Assembly: GCA_033764095.1 (NCBI GenBank)
Contig: JANRJF010000416.1
Span: 1 to 19,733, forward strand
From: JBDTMT01 sp033764095
GTDB taxonomy: Bacteria; Desulfobacterota; Binatia; HRBIN30; CADEER01
Direction: 5' to 3'
Length of the DNA: 19,733 bases
The position numbers and the translations under genes were made by a program. Positions 14,861-19,733 of the stretch are shown one piece after another (the stretch's first letter is position 1; the number at the start of each line of letters is the position of its first letter). Under the pieces are notes generated by a model that ran no database searches, was not told where the DNA came from, and saw nothing but the letters and a program-made list of their open reading frames with translations.

Positions 14861-15675
14861 ATCCTCGCTTGCACGCCGTACACGTTGAACCGATCGCCGC
14901 GCAGGAAGGCGACGATGGTGAGGCGGGCGGATGCGGCGAGCTCGACGGCGAGCGAGGACGGGGCGGAGACGGCGGCGACCAGCGGGATGCGGGCGGCGAG
15001 GGCCTTCTGCGCGATCTCGAACGAGACCCGGCCGGAGACCATGAGGGCGTGGCCGGCGAGCGGCAGGCGGTCGCGCTCGCTGGCCCAGCCGATCACCTTG
15101 TCCACCGCGTTGTGGCGGCCGACATCCTCGCGCGCCACCAGCAGCTCGCCGGAGGGGTCGAACAGCGCCGCGGCGTGAAGGCCGCCGGTACGGGCGAAGC
15201 CGGGCTGCGCGGCGGCGAGCTGCGCCGCCAGCGCGGCGAGCCAGGCGGGCGCGAAGCGACTGTCGTCGTCGAGCGGCGGCGCCACCTCCAACGCCTGCTC
15301 GATCGACGCCTTGCCGCAGACGCCGCAGCTGGCGCCAGCCACCAGCGTTCGGCGCCGCGCCTCGAGATCGAGCCCGACGCCAGGGCGCAGCGTGACGGTG
15401 ACGACGTTGTCCTCCGCCTCCGGGTACTCGACGATCGTACAGTGGCGCACCGCGACGATGTCCGCCGCGGCCGCCACGATGCGCTCGGTGAGCAGGAAGC
15501 CGCGCACCAGTTCGAGGTCGTGGCCTGGGGTGCGCATCACCACCGCCAGCGGCGCGCCGCGCACCTGGATCTCGAGCGGCTCCTCGCGCGCCACGGCGTC
15601 GTGCGTCGTCTCGCATTCGTCGCCGCGCCAGCGCGCGAGCGGGACGGTGCGGGTCGCGTCGTCGTCGATGCTCAC
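14845..15675 (-). CDS. fdhD: Formate dehydrogenase accessory sulfurtransferase FdhD
   Basis: Transfers sulfur from a cysteine desulfurase to the molybdenum or tungsten cofactor of formate dehydrogenase. The 276-residue length is normal. Motifs: EEPLEIQV and RTPGHDLELVRGFLLTERIV near the N terminus, the swivelling loop CGVCG with Cys117 and Cys120, TGGLHAAALF, and REDVGRHNAVDKVIG. No formate dehydrogenase subunit, desulfurase or molybdopterin gene is in the window, so its partner must lie elsewhere. Start GTG 15675. The last residues (ERDR) and stop are encoded by a repeat arm, so the true C terminus may have been altered by the repeat. Divergent from the enoyl-CoA hydratase-like gene. Confidence 0.95.
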   Translation of the reverse strand: MSIDDDATRTVPLARWRGDECETTHDAVAREEPLEIQVRGAPLAVVMRTPGHDLELVRGFLLTERIVAAAADIVAVRHCTIVEYPEAEDNVVTVTLRPGVGLDLEARRRTLVAGASCGVCGKASIEQALEVAPPLDDDSRFAPAWLAALAAQLAAAQPGFARTGGLHAAALFDPSGELLVAREDVGRHNAVDKVIGWASERDRLPLAGHALMVSGRVSFEIAQKALAARIPLVAAVSAPSSLAVELAASARLTIVAFLRGDRFNVYGVQARIERDR

Positions 15676-15703
15676 GCTTCCCGTCTACCTCGCTGTGCCG
15701 GAT

Positions 15704-15778
15704 AACCACAAAGACACAAAGCCACCAAGGCGCACGAAGGGCCGTTGTGACCCTTGGTGTCTTGGTGTCTTTGTGGTT
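15704..15778. repeat. Foldback element 9 (octamer word ACAAAGAC/ACCAAGGC)
   Basis: Arms 15704-15730 and 15752-15778 are 27 bases each with only three mismatches. Each has an AACCAC cap and three 8-base words of the ACAAAGAC or ACCAAGGC type; the loop is about 21 bases. It lies between the divergent fdhD (start 15675) and enoyl-CoA hydratase-like (start 15803) genes, so it is in the 5' region of both. Confidence 0.92.
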
Positions 15779-15802
15779 CCTCGTCGCGAGAGGGAGGACC
15801 GC

Positions 15803-16597
15803 ATGAGCGACACTGTACGATTCGAAACCGATGGGCCGATCGCGATCGTCACCATCAATCGCCCGGCGGCGCGCAATGCGGTCGACGGACCGACCGCGGC
15901 GGCGCTCGCCGAGGCATTCCGGCGCTTCGAGGCCGACGACGGACTTGCGGCGGCGGTGCTGACCGGCGCCGGCGGGACCTTCTGCGCCGGGGCTGATCTC
16001 AAGGGCGTCGCGGAGGGGCGCGGCAACAAGGTGCGCCTGGAGGGCGACGGGCCGATGGGGCCCTCGCGCATGCTGCTGACGAAACCGGTGATTGCGGCGG
16101 TCGAGGGCTACGCGGTCGCCGGCGGTCTGGAGCTGGCGCTGTGGTGCGACCTGCGCGTCGCCGCCCGCGACGCCGTCTTCGGCGTCTACTGCCGGCGCTG
16201 GGGCGTGCCGCTGATCGACGGCGGCACCATCCGACTGCCGCGGCTGATCGGGCAGAGCCACGCGCTCGACCTCATCCTCACCGGCCGCGGGGTCTCCGGC
16301 GACGAGGCGCGCCTGATGGGACTTGCCAACCGCCTGGTCGAGCCCGGCACCGCGCTCGCCGCCGCGGTCGAGCTCGGCCAGCAGCTCGCCGCCTTCCCGC
16401 AGCGCTGCCTGCGCAGCGACCGGCTCTCCGCCTACCGGCAGTGGTCATTGTCGCTCGACGATGCGCTGACCGAAGAGACGCGCCTCGGCCTGGAGGTGAT
16501 CACCTCGGGCGAGACCGCCGCCGGCGCGGCGCGCTTCGCCAGCGGCGTCGGGCGGCACGGATCGTTCGCGGAGTTCAGCGGCAAGTCGAAGGGCTGA
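15803..16597 (+). CDS. Enoyl-CoA hydratase/isomerase (crotonase) family protein
   Basis: Acts on a CoA thioester in the cytoplasm; the reaction is not certain. The 264-residue protein has the crotonase fold marks: ITINRPAARNAVDG (about 17-30), AGADLKG for the oxyanion hole (62-68), and EGYAVAGGLELALWCDLRVA. Glu110 matches catalytic Glu144 of rat mitochondrial hydratase. Aligning without gaps from that point, the second catalytic Glu (Glu164 in rat) corresponds to Cys130 in FGVYCRRWGVPLIDGG. Without it a classical hydratase mechanism is doubtful; an isomerase, thioesterase or other crotonase activity is possible. Start ATG 15803 has GAGGGAGG six bases upstream. Its stop codon (16595-16597) overlaps the edge of the following foldback. 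Confidence 0.88.
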   Translation: MSDTVRFETDGPIAIVTINRPAARNAVDGPTAAALAEAFRRFEADDGLAAAVLTGAGGTFCAGADLKGVAEGRGNKVRLEGDGPMGPSRMLLTKPVIAAVEGYAVAGGLELALWCDLRVAARDAVFGVYCRRWGVPLIDGGTIRLPRLIGQSHALDLILTGRGVSGDEARLMGLANRLVEPGTALAAAVELGQQLAAFPQRCLRSDRLSAYRQWSLSLDDALTEETRLGLEVITSGETAAGAARFASGVGRHGSFAEFSGKSKG

Positions 16598-16655
16598 ACC
16601 ACGACGACACGACGGCACAACGCCGTGTCGTTGTGCCGCTGTGTCGCGGTGTTTT
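16596..16655. repeat. Foldback element 10 (octamer word ACGACGAC/ACGACGGC)
   Basis: Arms 16596-16622 and about 16629-16655 with a very short loop (CCGTGT). Each has an AACCAC-like cap and three 8-base words. It begins inside the stop codon of the enoyl-CoA hydratase-like gene and ends with GTTTTT, so this one could also serve as a rho-independent terminator. Same word family as the element at 3815-3896. Confidence 0.88.
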
Positions 16656-16704
16656 TCCTCAGCCTGATTGACAGGCGACCATTTCCACGGCGTGCTGACC
16701 GGTG

Positions 16705-17172
16705 ATGCTCGCGACGTTGCTCACCGCGCTCATTCTCACCGCGCCACCGACGCCGATTGCCGCGACACCCGCGCAGGTGCTGGCGGCGGTAAAGGACGCC
16801 AAGGCGAAGGCGGTGGTGGTGAACATCTGGGCGACCTGGTGCATTCCCTGTCGCGAAGAGTTCCCCGACCTGCTCAAGCTGCGCCAGGCATACCGGGACC
16901 GCGGCGTCGCCCTGCTGCTGGTCTCCGGCGACTTCGGCAGCGAGCGTCAGCAGGTCGTCGACTTTCTCGCCGAGCAGGGGGTCGATTTCCCCACCTATCT
17001 GAAGAGCGGCGATGACATGCAGTTCATCGACGCCTTCGATCCGGCGTGGTCGGGCACCCTGCCCGCCACCTTCATCTATGACGGCGCGGGCCGGCGGCGC
17101 GCGTCGCTGTTCGGCAAGTCGTCGTATACGCAGTTCGAGGCCAAGGTCCTCGAGGTTCTGAAAGGAGACTGA
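16705..17172 (+). CDS. Exported TlpA-like thioredoxin-fold protein
   Basis: A thiol-disulfide oxidoreductase outside the cytoplasm. The 155-residue protein has a short hydrophobic N terminus (about 1-20, possible signal peptide with no Lys or Arg), then VVVNIWATWCIPCREEFP with the CxxC pair Cys46 and Cys49. LPATFIYDGAG later in the chain holds the cis-Pro expected of the fold. It resembles TlpA/ResA, which reduce cytochrome c or CuA apoproteins. The ctaC-encoded subunit in this window would be a natural client, but that link is speculative. Start ATG 16705 or the GTG just before it; no good ribosome binding site is seen. The next gene begins two bases after its stop, so the pair is an operon. 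Confidence 0.85.
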   Translation: MLATLLTALILTAPPTPIAATPAQVLAAVKDAKAKAVVVNIWATWCIPCREEFPDLLKLRQAYRDRGVALLLVSGDFGSERQQVVDFLAEQGVDFPTYLKSGDDMQFIDAFDPAWSGTLPATFIYDGAGRRRASLFGKSSYTQFEAKVLEVLKGD

Positions 17173-17174
17173 CC

Positions 17175-17759
17175 ATGTGGATGCGAGCCGTGCTGTTCGG
17201 CCTGGCGCTCGCCGCGCCGGCGGCGGGTCTGGAGCTCGGCGCGACGGCGCCCAAGGCCGATGTGAAGATGAAGAACGTCGACGGGCGCGAGCTGACCATC
17301 ACCGAGATCGCCGGCAAGCAGGGCACGCTGGTGATCTTCACCTGCAACCACTGCCCGTGGGCGAAGGCCTGGGAGGAGCGCATCGCGGCGCTCGGCAACG
17401 AATACGCCAAGCGCGGCATCGGCGTCATCGCGGTCAACGCCAACGACCCGAAGACCAACACCGCCGACGGTTTCGACGGCATGGTCGAGCGATCCAAGCA
17501 GCGCGGCTTCCAGTTCGCCTACGTCGTCGACTCCGGCTCGACCGTGGCGAAGGCGTTCGGCGCCGAGCGCACGCCGGAGGTCTTCCTCTTCGACGCCGGC
17601 GGCAAGCTGGTCTACCACGGCACCGTCGACGACAACGCCGAGAACGCCTCGGCGGTGAAGCAGCACTACCTGCGCGACGCGCTGGAATCGGTCGCCACCG
17701 GCAAGCCGGTCGCCGTCGCCGAAACCAAGGCGCTCGGCTGCACGATCAAATACTACTGA
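17175..17759 (+). CDS. Exported peroxiredoxin/thioredoxin-like protein (CNHCPW type)
   Basis: A 194-residue thioredoxin-fold protein with a signal peptide (MWMRAVLFGLALAAPAAG). FTCNHCPWAKAWEER carries Cys57 and Cys60 in the CNHCPW motif of the family often annotated as PRX-like-2 or AhpC/TSA-like redoxins. RTPEVFLFDAGGKLVYHG holds the cis-Pro loop, and the C terminus LGCTIKYY (Cys189) is typical of this family, suggesting a third redox-active Cys. AAGGAG overlaps the end of the upstream tlpA-like gene, and the spacer is two bases, so translation is probably coupled. Substrate and partner are unknown; reduction of periplasmic disulfides or peroxides is possible. Confidence 0.88.
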   Translation: MWMRAVLFGLALAAPAAGLELGATAPKADVKMKNVDGRELTITEIAGKQGTLVIFTCNHCPWAKAWEERIAALGNEYAKRGIGVIAVNANDPKTNTADGFDGMVERSKQRGFQFAYVVDSGSTVAKAFGAERTPEVFLFDAGGKLVYHGTVDDNAENASAVKQHYLRDALESVATGKPVAVAETKALGCTIKYY

Positions 17760-17775
17760 GCGCGAAGCGCTGGGT

Positions 17776-17804
17776 GGCGACGCGGCCAGATCGGCCGCGT
17801 CGCC
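17776..17804. terminator. Perfect 12-base-pair hairpin between convergent genes
   Basis: GGCGACGCGGCC (17776-17787) and GGCCGCGTCGCC (17793-17804) are perfect inverted copies with a five-base loop. It sits in the 61-base spacer between the convergent redoxin and metallophosphoesterase genes. There are no tandem words in the arms and no T tract, so it looks like an ordinary GC-rich bidirectional terminator and not one of the foldback series. Confidence 0.65.
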
Positions 17805-17820
17805 GCTCCAGGCCACGCCC

Positions 17821-19733
17821 TCAGCGGCACTTGTATCGGTTGTACGACGCCAGGAAGCCGCAGTGCGGCGGCGGATCGATGAGGCTGCCGAAGGTCCGGC
17901 TGGCGCACTGGCCGGCAGCGGCGGTGGCGGCGTCGCCCGGCACGATCACCATCGACACGTAGCTGTTCACCTGCGGCACCTGGAAGGCGCCGGCCTTGCC
18001 GAGCACCTTGAAGGTGAACAAGCCGGGGGCGCGCTGCTTCACGTCCACGTTGGTGATGCCGCCGGCGAGGCTGCCGCTCTTGTCCTTGAACTTCCACTTG
18101 CCGGTGCGCGCCTTCCAGCCCGCGGCGCTGGGGCTGGGGGACAGGCCGGCCGGCACGTAGCGGCTGAAGAGCGTCGTGCCGTTGGCGGCGTAGACGGTCA
18201 ACGTGAAGCCGTGCGCCGCCGGGTCGACCGCCGGCGCGAGCTGGGAGAGCTGCATCCAGCCGCTCAGCTTGATCGTCTCGTCGCCGGCCGGGTCGAGGTT
18301 GTGCGCGACGTCGAGCCGCGCCTCCTCGATCAGCACACCCGAGGCGCAGGCCGGCGTCGGCGTCGGGGAGGTGTTGGGCGGCGTATCGGTCGCGGTCGCC
18401 GAGGCGGTTGCCGAAACGGTGAGGGTCGCCGCCGGCGTCCAGGTCGGCGTCGCGGTGCGGGTCGCCGTCTCGGTGCGCGTCGCGGTGGTGGTGCGAGTGG
18501 CAGTCGGCGTGCGCGTCTCGCTCGCCGTCGCCGTGGCGGTCGGCGTGCGCGTCTGGCTGGCGGTCGGCGTCACCGTCGCGGTGCGCGTCGCGGAGGCGGT
18601 GTCGGTGGGCGTCGCGGTCTCCGCCGGCGTTGCCGTCTCGGTGAGCGTGGGCGTGGCGGTCCGCGTCGCGGTGGCGCTGGCGGTCGGCGTCTGGGTGGCG
18701 GTGCGGGTCGGCGTCGCCGACGCGGTCGCGCTGGCGGTCGCGAGCTGCGGCGTCGCGGTCGGCGTCGGCGTCGGGGTCGACGCCGCCTTGTTGATGGTGA
18801 AGGTGTCGAAGACGGTGTTGTTGTTGTCGATCGCCTGCAGCGTCAGCGTGTTCCCGGAGATGGTGATCGAGCTGTACTGGTAGCGCTTGAAGCTGCAGTA
18901 GCCGCTCGGGCCGAGCGGGCAGTCGTCGTCGAGCCAGTAACAGATCTCCTTCGGCGAGAAGAAGAACGGCTGCCGGTAGGGCTGGCCGTTGCCGTCGATC
19001 TTGGCGGCGTCGTCGAGCGTCGCGCCGCCGCCGCCGGTCATGATGTAGGTGGTGCCGAGTCCGTCGCTGCCGGGCGAGCCGTTGGCGAGGAACTCGTCCA
19101 TGAACTTGCTGCGCTCGTAGATGTGGTCGTGGCCGTGGAAGACGATGTCGACGCCGTACTTCTCGAAGAGCGGATTCCAGGTGGCGCGGATGTTGGTGTC
19201 GCTGCCCAGCGAGGCGATGCCGTTGGCGCACGAGTAGGTGGTGTGGTGGTAGAAGACGAACTTCCATTTGCGCGGGCTGGTGGCGAGCAGGTTCTCCAGC
19301 CAGTTGGTCTGCGTCGCGCTGCAGCAGCCGTCGCTGTCGAGGATGATGAACAGCGCGTCGCCGTCCTCGAACCAGTAGTAGCGCTCCGGCTCCGGCGAGT
19401 TGTTGGGCAGCACGAAGGTCTTGACGTGCGCCGAGCTCGCCCAGCCGGAGGCGCCGCCGACGTCGTTGAGGTCGTGGTTGCCGAGCGTCGGGAAGTACCA
19501 GGCGCGCTGCAGCGGCTGCTGGTAGTAGGCCATGGCGTTGTTGTCGAGCTCGGACTGGGTGCCGTTGGTGTAGGCGTTGTCGCCGACGGTGAGGATCATC
19601 GGCGGGTTGGCGGCGTTCTGCAGATTGGCGATCTGCTGCTCGCCGGTCGTGCCCTGGCCCCAGTCGCCGATGACGGTGAAGAACAGGTCGCCGCCGTCGG
19701 TGTTGGCGCGCAGCGTCGTGAAGTAGGTGGTGT
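17821..19733 (-). CDS. Secreted purple-acid-phosphatase-like metallophosphoesterase with Thr-rich linker and C-terminal module (5' end outside window)
   Basis: A calcineurin-like di-metal phosphatase, 636 residues in the window; the frame is open to the right edge, so the N terminus and any signal peptide are missing. Metal-site motifs in order are VIGDWG (about 19657-19674), VGDNAY, LGNHD, FYHHTTY and FHGHDHIYER. These fit the purple acid phosphatase and acid phosphatase type 5 pattern. After the catalytic domain comes a linker of roughly 145 residues rich in Thr, Ala, Pro and Ser (18348-18785), then a module of about 174 residues starting CASGVLIEEARLD and ending NRYKCR. That module has the same layout as the C terminus of the GH8 enzyme here. 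The linker suggests cell-surface display or an extracellular multidomain protein. The substrate is unknown. Confidence 0.9.
   Translation of the reverse strand, partial: TTYFTTLRANTDGGDLFFTVIGDWGQGTTGEQQIANLQNAANPPMILTVGDNAYTNGTQSELDNNAMAYYQQPLQRAWYFPTLGNHDLNDVGGASGWASSAHVKTFVLPNNSPEPERYYWFEDGDALFIILDSDGCCSATQTNWLENLLATSPRKWKFVFYHHTTYSCANGIASLGSDTNIRATWNPLFEKYGVDIVFHGHDHIYERSKFMDEFLANGSPGSDGLGTTYIMTGGGGATLDDAAKIDGNGQPYRQPFFFSPKEICYWLDDDCPLGPSGYCSFKRYQYSSITISGNTLTLQAIDNNNTVFDTFTINKAASTPTPTPTATPQLATASATASATPTRTATQTPTASATATRTATPTLTETATPAETATPTDTASATRTATVTPTASQTRTPTATATASETRTPTATRTTTATRTETATRTATPTWTPAATLTVSATASATATDTPPNTSPTPTPACASGVLIEEARLDVAHNLDPAGDETIKLSGWMQLSQLAPAVDPAAHGFTLTVYAANGTTLFSRYVPAGLSPSPSAAGWKARTGKWKFKDKSGSLAGGITNVDVKQRAPGLFTFKVLGKAGAFQVPQVNSYVSMVIVPGDAATAAAGQCASRTFGSLIDPPPHCGFLASYNRYKCR
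18348..18785 (-). repeat. Low-complexity tandem region encoding a Thr/Ala/Pro-rich linker
   Basis: On the minus strand this codes for a run of TxT-type dipeptides (ATPTPTPT, ATATRTATPT, TATRTETATRTATPT) joining the phosphatase domain to the C-terminal module. At DNA level it is a degenerate array of GCGACC/ACGCCGACC-like hexamers and nonamers, so slippage is likely. Extended, probably exposed and possibly glycosylated; such linkers are common in secreted hydrolases. Confidence 0.85.

Noticed and set aside
15704..15778. Target-site duplications flanking the foldbacks, as for a MITE
   Set aside because: I compared the bases outside several elements (6613, 12460, 15704) and saw no convincing direct repeats.
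881..16655. All foldbacks are transcription terminators
   Set aside because: Two lie between divergent genes (6613-6696, 15704-15778), where no transcript ends, and only the element at 16596-16655 is followed by a T tract.
16668..16673. Perfect TTGACA as a -35 for the tlpA-like gene
   Set aside because: No A/T-rich -10 lies 16-18 bases downstream before the start codon; it also forms part of a small hairpin (GCCTG/CAGGC, 16662-16676).

Overview
This is a very GC-rich, gene-dense bacterial window of 18 protein genes, two of them cut by the window edges. It has no RNA gene, IS element or CRISPR array that I can see. A caa3-type oxidase, secreted proteins with long Thr-rich linkers, strongly GC-biased codons, and many intergenic foldback repeats fit an uncultured Gram-negative lineage near the old Deltaproteobacteria (for example Desulfobacterota, Binatota or Myxococcota-like). 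That placement is an inference; there is no marker gene here to settle it.

Layout. (1) 1-2012, minus strand: ctaC then ctaD, subunits II (with a fused cytochrome c domain) and I of an aerobic haem-copper oxidase. (2) 2129-4660, plus: a membrane-anchored formylglycine sulfatase and a di-iron metallo-beta-lactamase-fold protein of the ODP type. (3) 4745-6562, minus: a secreted family 8 glycoside hydrolase with an extra C-terminal module. (4) 6705-10102, plus: a GHMP sugar kinase, a sugar-1-phosphate nucleotidyltransferase and a membrane M48 metalloprotease. (5) 14665 down to 10183, minus: transaldolase, 6-phosphogluconate dehydrogenase, 6-phosphogluconolactonase, ribose-5-phosphate isomerase A and a polyphosphate glucokinase-like ROK kinase. 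This is a pentose-phosphate cluster with no glucose-6-phosphate dehydrogenase in view. (6) 14845-15675, minus: an orphan fdhD. (7) 15803-17759, plus: an enoyl-CoA hydratase/isomerase family protein and two exported thioredoxin-fold proteins. (8) 17821 to the window end, minus: a secreted purple-acid-phosphatase-like metallophosphoesterase with a Thr-rich linker and the same kind of C-terminal module as the GH8 enzyme.

The most striking feature is not a gene. Ten of the 17 gene boundaries hold a foldback element 60-120 bases long. Its arms are built from short degenerate tandem words of 7, 8 or 10 bases: TTTTGCC, TCAGCYN, TGACCRG, CCCCTAA, CACGGAGA, ACGACGGC, ACAAAGAC and GATGAACACR. Words differ between boundaries but the architecture is the same. 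Elements occur between co-directional, divergent and convergent genes alike, so they are not simply terminators. They often fill the spacer to within a few bases of start or stop codons, and in places supply a stop codon or part of a ribosome binding site. A different GC-rich palindrome is inserted in frame inside the GHMP kinase gene.

Metabolically the window suggests an aerobic heterotroph: secreted hydrolases release sugars, sulfate and phosphate, a polyphosphate glucokinase may feed hexose phosphate to the pentose-phosphate genes, and the caa3 oxidase takes the electrons. These links are inferences from neighbourhood only.
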